DNA of 20,880 bases, taken from assembly GCA_035540915.1 (NCBI GenBank), contig DATLFQ010000044.1, positions 1-20,880 of the forward strand, written 5' to 3'. A program made the translations under genes and the position numbers. The first letter of the stretch is position 1. Each line of letters opens with the position of its first letter. This stretch comes from DATLFQ01 sp035540915. Its GTDB lineage: Bacteria > Actinomycetota > Acidimicrobiia > Acidimicrobiales > GCA-2861595. Under the pieces are notes generated by a model. The model searched no databases and was not told where the DNA came from. It worked only from the letters and a program-made list of their open reading frames with translations. Positions 1-9,137 of the stretch are shown one piece after another.

Positions 1-114
1 GCGCCCGCGCCGCGCAAGCGGGCAGCCCGGCCGAAGGCGGCCGCCGAGCCTCTCACCGCGGAGCCGGTCGCGCCTCCCGCTAAGGCGGCGCCGGCACCTC
101 GCAAGCGGGCGGCC
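1..114. repeat. Left arm of a 114-bp inverted repeat
   Basis: This arm is the reverse complement of 201-314 with two mismatches (near 82 and 112). Read on the plus strand it encodes the basic repeat APAPRKRAARPKAAAEP and onward, which is the same peptide that 201-314 encodes on the minus strand. The arms are separated by 86 bases. Confidence 0.9.
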
Positions 115-1520
115 CGCACGAAGGCGGCTGCCACCCCTGGGCCCGAGCCTCTGGCGCCCCCGCCCCAGTCCGCGCCCGCCACGCCGTCGCCACGCAAGCG
201 GGTCGCCCGCTTGCGAGGTGCCGGCGCCGCCTCAGCGGGAGGCGCGACCGGCTCCGCGGTGAGAGGCTCGGCGGCCGCCTTCGGCCGGGCTGCCCGCTTG
301 CGCGGCGCGGGCGCCGGCTCGGCGGGAGGCGCGACCGGCTCGGCGGCCAGCGGCTCGGCGGCGACCTTCGTGCGGGCCGCCCGCTTGCGCGGCGCGGGCG
401 CCGGCTCGGCGGGAGGCGGCACGGCCTCGGGCTCGGCAGCCGCCGGCACCGGTTCCGGTACCGGCACCGCCTTGCGGGACCGTGACCGACCGGCCCGCTT
501 CACCGGCTCCTCGACCGCCTCCTCCACCGGGACCTCGACCGGAGCCGCGGCGCGGCGCGACCGCGAGCGGGCGCGGGGCGCCGGCGCCGCAGCAGCCGCT
601 GCCCCCTCCTTGATCTCGTCCTCCACCGTTTCGGGCGTCGGCTCGCCCGAGACCCGCGCGAACCCCGGCAGCGCCAGCTCGATACCGCGGCGCGGCGGGT
701 CGAGGGCCTGCAGCACGAAGGTGCGAACCTCGCCCTTGCGCAGCACGTCCTTGGCCGCCCGCGGCGGCGGGTCGCCCAGGGCGCTGAGCGGGATGTAGCA
801 GCGGGCCCCGCTGGCCTGGACGAAGGCGCCGTGCGACGAGAACGTCTCCACCTCGCCCTCGAGCTCGCTGCCGAGCGGGTGGGCGGCGACGAACTCGATG
901 AACGCCAGCGGCGCGTTGACCGGCTCGGCCGGCGGGGCGCCCCCCCGCCGCCGGCGGCGGCGGCGCACCGAGGGCGAGTCCGGCTCGACCGCCTCCTCCA
1001 GGGCCACCGCGATGGCCCGCTGCACCTTCTTCTGCTGCTGCTCCTCCTTGGGCTTGCGGCCACCGCTGCGCGCCGCCCGCACCGACTCCCGGCTGCGCGG
1101 GCCCCGCACCGGCGTGCGGGGGGTGAAGATCCAGCCCACGCCGGGCACCGGCTTGGCACCGATCAGGCGGCCGTGGTCGAAGAGCCAGGCGTGCTCGCCG
1201 TGGAACTCCTGGAACGAGTCGTTCGACAAGACGGTGGCGTGGACCTTCTCGGCCACCCGGAGCAGGAAGGCGTCGCCTCGGCCGATGGCGCCGGCCGGGG
1301 GCGAGACCACCTCGTTGTGCGCCACCGCCTCGTCGAACACCGGCCGCTCGTCCTCGGGGATGCGGTGGCCGAACGTGGCGTCGACCACGACGGTGATGAT
1401 GTCGTCCGGGAACTCGTTGTGGTATTCCTTCACCGCCTCTTCGAGCTGCGCCAGGGTGGGCATGGAGCGCCCTTCGGTGGCGATGTTCGAGCCGTCGACG
1501 ACGACATGGCGGGCCAGCAC
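1..1520 (-). CDS. NYN/PIN (Zc3h12a-like) ribonuclease with S1-like domain and basic repeat tail, 3' end not in window
   Basis: Begins at a GTG at 1520 (MLARHVVVDGSNIATEGRS) and stays open to the left edge. The N-terminal ~130 residues look like a NYN/PIN nuclease of the Zc3h12a type, with acidic metal-site residues D9 (VVVDGSN), D47 (VVVDATFGH), D83 (GRGDAFLL) and D101 (LSNDSFQEF). Residues ~200-287 look like an S1-type RNA-binding fold (LEGEVETFSSHGAFV, CYIPLSALGDPPPR, RRGIELALPGF). The tail from ~residue 345 is Ala/Pro/Arg/Lys-rich, with 29-residue repeats containing APRKRAAR. Metal-dependent RNA cleavage is inferred from the fold; the substrate is unknown. It starts 42 bases after kgd on the same strand with no clear ribosome binding site, so it is probably cotranscribed. 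Below ~205 the reading frame is the antisense of its own repeat, so the C-terminus in this window is unreliable. Confidence 0.72.
   Translation of the reverse strand, partial: MLARHVVVDGSNIATEGRSMPTLAQLEEAVKEYHNEFPDDIITVVVDATFGHRIPEDERPVFDEAVAHNEVVSPPAGAIGRGDAFLLRVAEKVHATVLSNDSFQEFHGEHAWLFDHGRLIGAKPVPGVGWIFTPRTPVRGPRSRESVRAARSGGRKPKEEQQQKKVQRAIAVALEEAVEPDSPSVRRRRRRRGGAPPAEPVNAPLAFIEFVAAHPLGSELEGEVETFSSHGAFVQASGARCYIPLSALGDPPPRAAKDVLRKGEVRTFVLQALDPPRRGIELALPGFARVSGEPTPETVEDEIKEGAAAAAAPAPRARSRSRRAAAPVEVPVEEAVEEPVKRAGRSRSRKAVPVPEPVPAAAEPEAVPPPAEPAPAPRKRAARTKVAAEPLAAEPVAPPAEPAPAPRKRAARPKAAAEPLTAEPVAPPAEAAPAPRKRATRLRGDGVAGADWGGGARGSGPGVAAAFVRAARLRGAGAALAGGATGSAVRGSAAAFGRAARLRGAG
201..314. repeat. 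Right arm of the 114-bp inverted repeat
   Basis: Pairs with 1-114 at 112 of 114 positions. Its inner end overlaps a perfect 10-bp hairpin, 193-202 (cgcaagcggg) with 206-215 (cccgcttgcg) around a 3-base loop. The coding sense of the repeat flips at this hairpin. Confidence 0.9.
207..467 (-). repeat. 87-bp (29-codon) tandem repeat in the tail of the NYN nuclease gene
   Basis: The motif ccgcttgcg recurs at 207, 294 and 381, a spacing of exactly 87 bases, followed by near-identical sequence (ggcgccggctcggcgggagg at 309 and 396). On the minus strand each unit reads roughly PAEPAPAPRKRAAR-K-AAEPL-AEPVAP. The period is a whole number of codons, so copy number can change without a frameshift. The same unit appears in opposite orientation at 14 and 101 (gcaagcggg, again 87 apart), with a diverged copy at 194. 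The outer boundary near 467 is approximate. Confidence 0.8.
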
Positions 1521-1562
1521 TCGTCGGATGCTAGGCCAGCGCCGGCGCCGGCCCAGGGACCC

Positions 1563-4500
1563 TCACGAGCCCTCGACGGCCCGCTGCAGCAGATCCTCCT
1601 GCTCCAGCTGGTGCAACGCCAGGCTCCCCGACGCCGGGCTGCTGGACTCGACCCGAGTGACCGGCCGAAGGTGCCGACCGGAACCGAGGAGGTCCTGCAG
1701 TCGGGCCCGCACGAACGTCCAGGCCCCCATGTTCTCGGGCTCCTCCTGCAACCACACGACGTCCTGGGCGCCGGGGTAGTGGGCCAGCGCGGCGCCCACC
1801 TGCTCGGCCGGCCACGGGTACAGCTGCTCGATCCGCACCACCGCGACCGGTGCGGCAGCCTGGTCGCGCCGGGCCATGGCCTCGTGGGCCACCTTCCCGC
1901 TGGCCACCACCACCCGCACCACCGACGACGGGTCGGGAACGCCGGGGTCGTCGAGCACCTCGCAGAACCGTCCCGCGGCCAGCGCGCCGACGGGCGATCG
2001 GGCCACCCGGGCCCGCAGGAGCGACTTGGGCGTGAGCACCACCAGCGGCGCCCGCCGCGGGCGCCGGAGCTGGCGCCGCAGCACGTGGAAGTACTGCGCC
2101 GCGCTGGTGCAGTTGACCACCTGGATGTTGTCGTCGGCCGCCAGCGTGAGGAACCGCTCCATGCGCGCCGAGCTGTGCTCGGGGCCCTGGCCCTCGTAGC
2201 CGTGCGGCAGCAGCAGCACCAGCCCCGAGGTCTGGCCCCACTTGTCCTCCGCAGCCGTCACGAAGTTGTCGATGATGATCTGGGCGCCGTTGGCGAAGTC
2301 GCCGAACTGCGCCTCCCACGCCACGAGCGCGTCCTTGTGCGCCACCGAGTACCCGTACTCGAATCCCAGCGCGGCGTACTCCGACAGCAGCGAGTCGTAG
2401 ACGAAGAAGCGACCCTGCTCACCGGGTGGGGCCAGGCTGGCCAGCGGCACGTGCTCGGCGCCGGTGTGGTAATCGACGAGCACGGAGTGCCGGTGGGAGA
2501 AGGTGCCGCGGCGCGTGTCCTGGCCGGCCAGCCGGACGTCGGACCCCTCCAGGAGCAGCGACCCGAAGGCCAGGGCCTCCGCCAGCGACCAGTCGACCTC
2601 GCCGCCGGCGTACAGCGCGGCCCGCGCCTCGAGTTGGCGGCCCAGCTTGGGATGCACGGTGAAGCCGTCGGGCGCGGCGTGGACGGCCGCTGCCACCAGG
2701 TCCAGGACGGACCGGTCGACGCCGGTCTCGGGCGACGCCACGACCGGCAGGCGCGGCGACGCCGCCAGCGCCGTCGGCTTGGGCGGGGCGGAGGAGCGGG
2801 TCTCGTCGAGCGCGGTCTGCAGGCGGGCCGAGAAGTCCTCCAGCGCCCGCTCGGCCACCTCCAGCGTGATGTCGCCGCGGTTGACCAGCGCCTCGGTGTA
2901 GAGCTTGCGGACCGAGCGTCGGCGCTCGATGCGCTCGTACATCTGCGGCTGGGTGTAACCCGGCTCGTCGCCCTCGTTGTGCCCGAACCGCCGGTAGCAC
3001 CACATGTCGATGACGACGTCCTTCTGGAACGCCTGGCGGAAGGCGAAGGCCAGCCGGGCGACCCGGACGCAGGCCTCGGGGTCGTCGCCGTTGACGTGGA
3101 AGATCGGCGCCTGGACCATCTTGGCCACGTCGGTGGCGTACACGGTGGAACGGGCCGACTCGGGCGTGGTGGTGAAGCCCAGCTGGTTGTTGATGACGAC
3201 GTGCACGGTGCCGCCGGTTCGGTAGCCGCGCAACGCCGAGAGGTTCAGCGTCTCGGCCACCACGCCCTGGCCGGCGAAGGCGGCGTCGCCGTGCACGAGC
3301 AGCGACAGGACCGGGTAGCCGCCGCCCTGGTCGAGCAGGTCCTGCCGGGCGCGGACCATGCCCTCCACCACCGGGTCGACCGATTCCAGGTGCGAGGGGT
3401 TCGACGCCATGGAGACGGGGATCTCCCGGCCCGAGCGGCCGACGAACTTGCCGGCCGCGCCCTTGTGGTACTTCACGTCGCCCGACCCCTGCACGGTGTC
3501 GGGGTCGATGTCGCCCTCGAACTCCCGGAACAGCTCGCGGTACGACTTGCCCACGATGTTGGCCAGCACGTTGAGCCGCCCGCGGTGGGCCATCCCGATG
3601 ACGACCTCGGCCAGCCCGGCCTGGGCCGCCTCGTCCAGAACCGTCTCCAGGAGCGGGATGGCCGACTCGGCCCCTTCCAGTCCGAAGCGCTTCTGCCCGA
3701 CGTAGCGGGTGTGCAGGAACCGCTCGAAGGCCTCCGCCGCGTTCAGCCGGCCCAGGAGCCAGAGCTTCTCCTCGGTGCTCATCGCGGTGTCGGCGCCCTC
3801 GACGTGGCGCTGCACCCACGCCTTCTGGTCGGGCTCCTGGATGTGCATGTACTCGACGCCGACGGTGCGGCAGTAGGCGTCGCGCAGGATGCCGAGGATC
3901 TCGCCGAGCGTGAGGACGTCCCGCCCGGCCAGGTGGTTGGTGACGAACTCCCGGTCGAGGTCCCAGATGGTGAGGTTGTGCTCGGACGGGTCGAGCTCGG
4001 GATGGGTGTGCGGCGACGTGGCGCCCAGCGGGTCGAGGTCGGCGATGAGGTGGCCCCGGACCCGGTACATGTTGATGAGCCGCTGCACGTGCATCTGCTT
4101 GATGAGACGGGTGTCCTCCCGGTCCACCGGGTTGACGTCGCGCCGCCACCGGGCCGGCTCGTAGGGCACACCCAGGGCGGCGAAGACCTCGTCGTAGAAC
4201 CCGTCCTCGCCCAGCAGCAGCGAGTGCACCCGCCCCAGGAACAGCCCGGACTCGGCGCCCTGGATGACCCGGTGGTCGTAAGTGGACGTCAGCGTGATGA
4301 TCTTGCTGACGCCCAGGTCGGCCAGCATCTTGGGGTCGGCCGCCTGGTATTCGGCGGGGTACCCGATCGCCCCGACGCCGATGATCGCCCCCTGCCCGGC
4401 CATCAGGCGGGGCACCGAGTGCACGGTGCCGATGGTGCCCGGGTTGGTGAGCGTCATGGTCGTGCCGGCGAAGTCGTCGGCCGTGGCCTTGCCGGTCTTC

Positions 4501-5165
4501 ACCTTGCGGATCAGCTCCTCATAGGCGGCCCAGAAGGAGCGGAAGTCCAAGGTGTCGGCGGCGCGGATGCACGGTACGAGCAGCGTCCGCGTGCCGTCCT
4601 TCCGCTCGACGTCGACCGCCAGGCCCAGCCCGACGTGCTCGTGGCGGACCACCGACGGCTCGCCACCGGGACCCGCGGCGAACGCCGAGCGCATGGCGGG
4701 GACGGCGCCCACCGCCCGCACCACGGCCCAGCCGATGAGGTGGGTGAAGCTCACCTTGCCCCGCCGCGTCCGGGTCAGGTGGTTGTTGGCGATGGTGCGG
4801 TTGACCTCGAGCAGGCGCGCCGGGACCACCCGGGTGCTGGTCGCCGTCGGGACGGCCAGGCTGGACTCCATGTTGGCGGCCAGCCGGGCGGCCGCCCCCC
4901 GCAGCGGCACCGCGCCCACCGGAGCGGTGCCCGCTGGTCCAGCGCCCGCCCGAGCCTGCGCTTCGGGCGCAGGCGCCGGCGCCGCGGGCGCCGGGGCGGC
5001 CGCCCGCCGCGGCGGCGCCGCCGCGCCGTTGGGGTGGTAGTCGTGGAAGAACTCCTGCCAGCTCTGGCTGACCGACGACGGGTCGAGCCGGTACTGCTCG
5101 TACATCTCGTCGACCAGCCAGTCGTTGGGGCCGAAAGCTGAACTGGCCCCGGGAAGGTCGGGCAT
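1563..5165 (-). CDS. kgd: Multifunctional 2-oxoglutarate dehydrogenase E1/E2 (2-oxoglutarate decarboxylase), Kgd type
   Basis: Full-length 1200-residue actinobacterial Kgd/SucA. Residues 1-48 form the conserved E1o-type N-terminus (FGPNDWLVDEMYEQYRLDP). A Pro/Ala linker follows at ~50-95, then an E2-like succinyltransferase domain at ~100-325 with STYDHRVIQGAESG near 295-306 and no lipoyl domain. The thiamine-diphosphate E1 domain fills ~350-1200, with IGMAHRGRLNVLANIVGK, SNPSHLESVDPV, HGDAAFAGQG near 625-634, and RRFGHNEGDEPGYTQP. The C-terminal transketolase-like part carries LPHGYEGQGPEHSSAR. It decarboxylates 2-oxoglutarate in the TCA cycle and, with lipoylated partners encoded elsewhere, can complete the dehydrogenase reaction. 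The ATG at 5165 gives the family N-terminus, although the Shine-Dalgarno sequence is weak. The upstream lipoprotein gene ends 31 bases away and the NYN gene begins 42 bases downstream. Confidence 0.97.
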   Translation of the reverse strand: MPDLPGASSAFGPNDWLVDEMYEQYRLDPSSVSQSWQEFFHDYHPNGAAAPPRRAAAPAPAAPAPAPEAQARAGAGPAGTAPVGAVPLRGAAARLAANMESSLAVPTATSTRVVPARLLEVNRTIANNHLTRTRRGKVSFTHLIGWAVVRAVGAVPAMRSAFAAGPGGEPSVVRHEHVGLGLAVDVERKDGTRTLLVPCIRAADTLDFRSFWAAYEELIRKVKTGKATADDFAGTTMTLTNPGTIGTVHSVPRLMAGQGAIIGVGAIGYPAEYQAADPKMLADLGVSKIITLTSTYDHRVIQGAESGLFLGRVHSLLLGEDGFYDEVFAALGVPYEPARWRRDVNPVDREDTRLIKQMHVQRLINMYRVRGHLIADLDPLGATSPHTHPELDPSEHNLTIWDLDREFVTNHLAGRDVLTLGEILGILRDAYCRTVGVEYMHIQEPDQKAWVQRHVEGADTAMSTEEKLWLLGRLNAAEAFERFLHTRYVGQKRFGLEGAESAIPLLETVLDEAAQAGLAEVVIGMAHRGRLNVLANIVGKSYRELFREFEGDIDPDTVQGSGDVKYHKGAAGKFVGRSGREIPVSMASNPSHLESVDPVVEGMVRARQDLLDQGGGYPVLSLLVHGDAAFAGQGVVAETLNLSALRGYRTGGTVHVVINNQLGFTTTPESARSTVYATDVAKMVQAPIFHVNGDDPEACVRVARLAFAFRQAFQKDVVIDMWCYRRFGHNEGDEPGYTQPQMYERIERRRSVRKLYTEALVNRGDITLEVAERALEDFSARLQTALDETRSSAPPKPTALAASPRLPVVASPETGVDRSVLDLVAAAVHAAPDGFTVHPKLGRQLEARAALYAGGEVDWSLAEALAFGSLLLEGSDVRLAGQDTRRGTFSHRHSVLVDYHTGAEHVPLASLAPPGEQGRFFVYDSLLSEYAALGFEYGYSVAHKDALVAWEAQFGDFANGAQIIIDNFVTAAEDKWGQTSGLVLLLPHGYEGQGPEHSSARMERFLTLAADDNIQVVNCTSAAQYFHVLRRQLRRPRRAPLVVLTPKSLLRARVARSPVGALAAGRFCEVLDDPGVPDPSSVVRVVVASGKVAHEAMARRDQAAAPVAVVRIEQLYPWPAEQVGAALAHYPGAQDVVWLQEEPENMGAWTFVRARLQDLLGSGRHLRPVTRVESSSPASGSLALHQLEQEDLLQRAVEGS

Positions 5166-5196
5166 CGTGGCGCGATGGTACCGACCCGTCCGGGCC

Positions 5197-5901
5197 CTAC
5201 CCCCGCTCGAGGGCGAAGTCGAGACGGGCGGCCGGCCCGGTCCTCACCACCACGGTCCGGGTGGCTGGGCGGTGGCCGGGTGCCGACACGGTGATCTGCC
5301 ACGTGCCGGGATCGAGCGGCCAGGCGTAGCGGCCGTTCCCGTCGGTCACCGCTGCCAGGAGCGCCGACGGCTGGTCGTTGGCGCTGGCCTCCACGGCGGC
5401 GCCGGCCAGCGGCGCCCCCCCGGCGCCGCTGGTCACGCGCCCGTAGACCCCGGACTCCTGCAGCGGGGCCGGGGAGGCGGCGGCCGGCGCCGTGGTACTG
5501 GTCGTCGGGGCATCGGCGGGCGTGCCGACGTTGCCGGGCGACACCGGCACGGGGTTGGCGCCGGGCGCCGGCGGGGCCGGTGCGACGGCCTGCGGCGTGG
5601 CGGGCGACGGCGACACGCTCACCCCTGTGTCCGAGGGCCGGGTGGTGGTCGTCGGCGCCGACCGGCGGGGCGCGGTCGGCGCCGGGCCGCCCTCCTCGGG
5701 CGGGATGATCGGCTCCTCGGCGGCGGCGCCCCCCTCCTCCGGCGGGATGGACGGCTGCTCGGCCGCCCGGCTCTCATTGGCCCTGTCGTCCCCGGCCTCG
5801 AAACCGGCGTCGGTGCTGAGGTTCTCGGTGCCGCCGTCCCCACAGGCGGCCAGCAGCACAGCCAGGCCCAGGCACAGCCACACCACTCGTCCAGCTCGCA
5901 T
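5197..5901 (-). CDS. Lipoprotein with carboxypeptidase regulatory-like domain
   Basis: A 234-residue protein starting at the ATG at 5901, chosen because GGAGG lies 5 bases upstream (ggaggatgacatg) and a lipoprotein signal follows directly. The signal is MRAGRVVWLCLGLAVLLAAC, with lipobox LAAC at 17-20 and C20 as the expected lipidated cysteine. A longer in-frame ATG at 6000 would put 33 hydrophilic residues ahead of the signal and is unlikely. Residues ~25-145 are low-complexity Pro/Ala/Glu/Thr, with PSIPPEEGG- and PIIPPEEGG-type repeats. Residues ~150-234 form a beta-rich CarboxypepD_reg-like domain (VYGRVTSGAGGAPLAGAAVE, TDGNGRYAWPLDPGTWQITV). It should be anchored outside the cytoplasmic membrane. 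Its role is unknown and I see no catalytic motif. It lies between the protease terminator and kgd. Confidence 0.82.
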   Translation of the reverse strand: MRAGRVVWLCLGLAVLLAACGDGGTENLSTDAGFEAGDDRANESRAAEQPSIPPEEGGAAAEEPIIPPEEGGPAPTAPRRSAPTTTTRPSDTGVSVSPSPATPQAVAPAPPAPGANPVPVSPGNVGTPADAPTTSTTAPAAASPAPLQESGVYGRVTSGAGGAPLAGAAVEASANDQPSALLAAVTDGNGRYAWPLDPGTWQITVSAPGHRPATRTVVVRTGPAARLDFALERG

Positions 5902-6004
5902 GTCATCCTCCGCTCGTGCACCGCGCCCGCTGCCGGGCGAGTTCTCGGTCGTTCGACGGTCCTCGCGCCCCGGATGGTTCCCGGGATCTCGGCCCTGCAC
6001 GACG

Positions 6005-6036
6005 AAAGGGGGTGGGGCCCGAGCCCCACCCCCTTT
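6005..6036 (-). terminator. Intrinsic-type terminator hairpin after the serine protease gene
   Basis: A perfect 14-bp stem, aaagggggtggggc (6005-6018) with gccccaccccccttt-type complement at 6023-6036, closes a 4-base loop. It lies 25 bases past the protease stop and ahead of the lipoprotein gene. The stem ends in A:T pairs, giving only a three-U tail on the minus strand, so it is strong in stem but weak in U-tract. The fold is symmetric and could work in either direction, but only the minus-strand gene ends here. Confidence 0.8.
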
Positions 6037-6060
6037 GCTCTCGCCGACGCTGCCAGTGGA

Positions 6061-7131
6061 TCAGGCGGGCCGGCTGCGCACGGTGTTGTAGAGGCTGAGG
6101 GCCTCGTTGCCGTGGTACGGGCCGAAGATGTTGTCCGGCGTGCTGCCGTACCGGTAGCTGTTGACGCTGTTCACGTAGCCCAGCCCACTGGTGGCCATCC
6201 GGATGAGCCAGCCGCCGCCGCTCGACCCACCGGTCATGTTGCAGTGGATCTTGATGGTGGCGGGCCCGACGCCGGCGGGGAAGTCGTCGGAGATGCGGCC
6301 CGACACGCAGACCCACTGCAGGAAGCCGTTGAACGGCGAAGCCTGGGGGTAGCCGTAGGACCGGAACGTCTGGGAGCGGGACTGGTTGAAGGTGATGCCC
6401 TGGCCGCCGAGCGCGTCGACGATTCGGATGTTGTTCCGGCGGTTCACCACCGCGGCGCCGACGTCCTGGCGGAAGTTGCTGTTGGAGGCCCACTCCGTGC
6501 GGGTCCACAGCTCACGACGGGTGTAACGGCCGTAGGGCTCGTGTCCGTTGAAGCTGGACGAGTACGCCGGGATGAAGATCCAGTTCCGGTGGAAGCTGCC
6601 ACCGCGGCCGCCGTGGACACAGTGACCAGCCGTCCAGACGATGCTCTTGTTCTCGCTGTTGACGACGGTGCCAGAGCACACGAAGTTGCCCTGGAACGTT
6701 CCGCCGGCGGTGTACTTGGCGAAGAAAACCTTGCCGTTCAGACGGTCCGGGTAGTTGGTGTACGGGCGAGGCACGCTCCCGGCGTGCAACGCCTCGGGCT
6801 CCTCCGCCGCGGCGGCCTCGGTGGCGGCTGGGCCACCGGCCTTGGTCGGGGCGACCGAGACGCTCGGGCCTCCCGCCGCCCGTGGCTCCGCCGAGTTCGG
6901 AACCGGTGTTTCCGGCCGCACCGGCGTCGCGGGCCTGGCGCTGGCCAACCGGGTCGAGGTCCAGTAGTCGGCGCCGGCCAGCGCTTCGGGGATCTCCCCG
7001 GAGCTGACGACGCCCGAGCCGCCGGCCCCGGCTGCGGTCTCTTCCGGCGGCGCTGCGGCAGCCAGGTTCGGGGTCGCCGCCAGGACCGCTCCTGACAAAA
7101 TCGCCGCGCCGAACAATCGGCTCTTTCTCAT
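6061..7131 (-). CDS. Secreted trypsin-fold (V8-like) serine protease
   Basis: A 356-residue protein read from the ATG at 7131, which has a GGAGGG box just upstream and begins directly with a signal peptide (MRKSRLFGAAILSGAVLAAT, likely cut after AAAA near residue 26). An ATG at 7173 would add 14 residues before the signal and is less likely. Residues ~27-130 form a Pro/Ala-rich propeptide-like stretch. The peptidase domain spans ~130-350 with the chymotrypsin-fold triad H170 (TAGHC), D223 (FRQDVGAAVV) and S304 (GGSSGGGW). Cysteines at 152/171 and near 275/297 could form disulfides. The residue picture resembles bacterial glutamyl-endopeptidase-like S1 enzymes. Specificity cannot be read from sequence. 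Transcribed divergently from ettA and closed by the hairpin at 6005-6036. Confidence 0.9.
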   Translation of the reverse strand: MRKSRLFGAAILSGAVLAATPNLAAAAPPEETAAGAGGSGVVSSGEIPEALAGADYWTSTRLASARPATPVRPETPVPNSAEPRAAGGPSVSVAPTKAGGPAATEAAAAEEPEALHAGSVPRPYTNYPDRLNGKVFFAKYTAGGTFQGNFVCSGTVVNSENKSIVWTAGHCVHGGRGGSFHRNWIFIPAYSSSFNGHEPYGRYTRRELWTRTEWASNSNFRQDVGAAVVNRRNNIRIVDALGGQGITFNQSRSQTFRSYGYPQASPFNGFLQWVCVSGRISDDFPAGVGPATIKIHCNMTGGSSGGGWLIRMATSGLGYVNSVNSYRYGSTPDNIFGPYHGNEALSLYNTVRSRPA

Positions 7132-7154
7132 GTCATGCCCTCCCTCGTTTGGCA

Positions 7155-7171
7155 GGCTCCCTATTGGAGCC
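7155..7171 (-). promoter_or_regulatory. Small hairpin in the 5' leader of the protease gene
   Basis: ggctcc (7155-7160) and ggagcc (7166-7171) form a perfect 6-bp stem with a 5-base loop, about 20 bases upstream of the protease start codon and just before its ribosome binding site. It may influence translation or mRNA stability, or be chance. Confidence 0.35.
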
Positions 7172-7357
7172 ATGCGATATTTGGACAGCTGCCCTCACTG
7201 CCGATACAGAGCGCACGCCCAGGCGCGTGCGAAGACACCTTCGGTTCTACGCCGTCCTCTCGTCCCCCCTGCTCGCCCAGCTGGCGCAAATGTGACGGTA
7301 CTCCGCCGACCCTGACTTGACAAGGAAGCGTTTGTCACATTGCCTTCGGACAGAGGG

Positions 7358-7375
7358 ATCACCGTGCCCGGTGAT
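7358..7375. promoter_or_regulatory. Operator-like inverted repeat upstream of ettA
   Basis: atcaccg (7358-7364) and cggtgat (7369-7375) are perfect complements around a 4-base centre. The length and spacing suit a dimeric DNA-binding protein. The binding factor is unknown. Confidence 0.45.
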
Positions 7376-7392
7376 ACATCGCCAAGCCGACC

Positions 7393-7408
7393 GGTGACGG
7401 CCGTCACA
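7393..7408. promoter_or_regulatory. Candidate Crp/GlxR-family binding site
   Basis: ggtgacggccgtcaca matches the Crp-family consensus TGTGA-N6-TCACA at 9 of 10 defined positions. It contains a perfect 14-bp palindrome (gtgacggccgtcac, 7394-7407). It lies ~50 bases before the ettA start, within reach of either divergent promoter. Family assignment rests on the motif only. Confidence 0.5.
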
Positions 7409-7457
7409 TTCGGCATCGCCGCAGCTGCGGTGTGCGGCGACGCGTAGCGTGGTCGGC

Positions 7458-9133
<1,676 letters not shown>

Positions 9134-9137
<4 letters not shown>

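Larger units (their letters stand above)
7132..7457. promoter_or_regulatory. Divergent intergenic region between the protease and ettA
   Basis: This 326-base non-coding stretch must hold the promoters of both flanking genes. It is less GC-rich than its surroundings. It holds several inverted repeats: 7155-7171 (ggctcc/ggagcc, in the protease leader), 7212-7231 (cgcacgc/gcgtgcg), 7318-7337 (tgacaa/ttgtca), 7358-7375 and 7394-7407. A perfect 12-bp palindrome, ccgcagctgcgg, lies at 7419-7430. TGTGA/TCACA half-sites occur at 7291, 7335 and 7404. A TAGCGT at 7445-7450, seven bases before the ettA ATG, could be a -10 element for a leaderless transcript. I could not identify confident -35 boxes. Confidence 0.55.

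Noticed and set aside
207..467. 87-base repeats as a CRISPR-like or regulatory array
   Set aside because: The repeats are contiguous, have no spacers and translate into a regular basic peptide, so they are coding repeats.
1541..1552. 12-bp palindrome gccggcgccggc between kgd and the NYN gene as a terminator
   Set aside because: It has no loop, no U-tract and is typical GC-rich simple sequence; the short gap fits cotranscription.
831..5141. A 1436-codon open frame on the plus strand, antisense to kgd and the NYN gene
   Set aside because: Composition is His/Arg/Val/Asp-rich without domain motifs, and the opposite strand encodes a canonical Kgd. In DNA this GC-rich, long antisense frames are expected.
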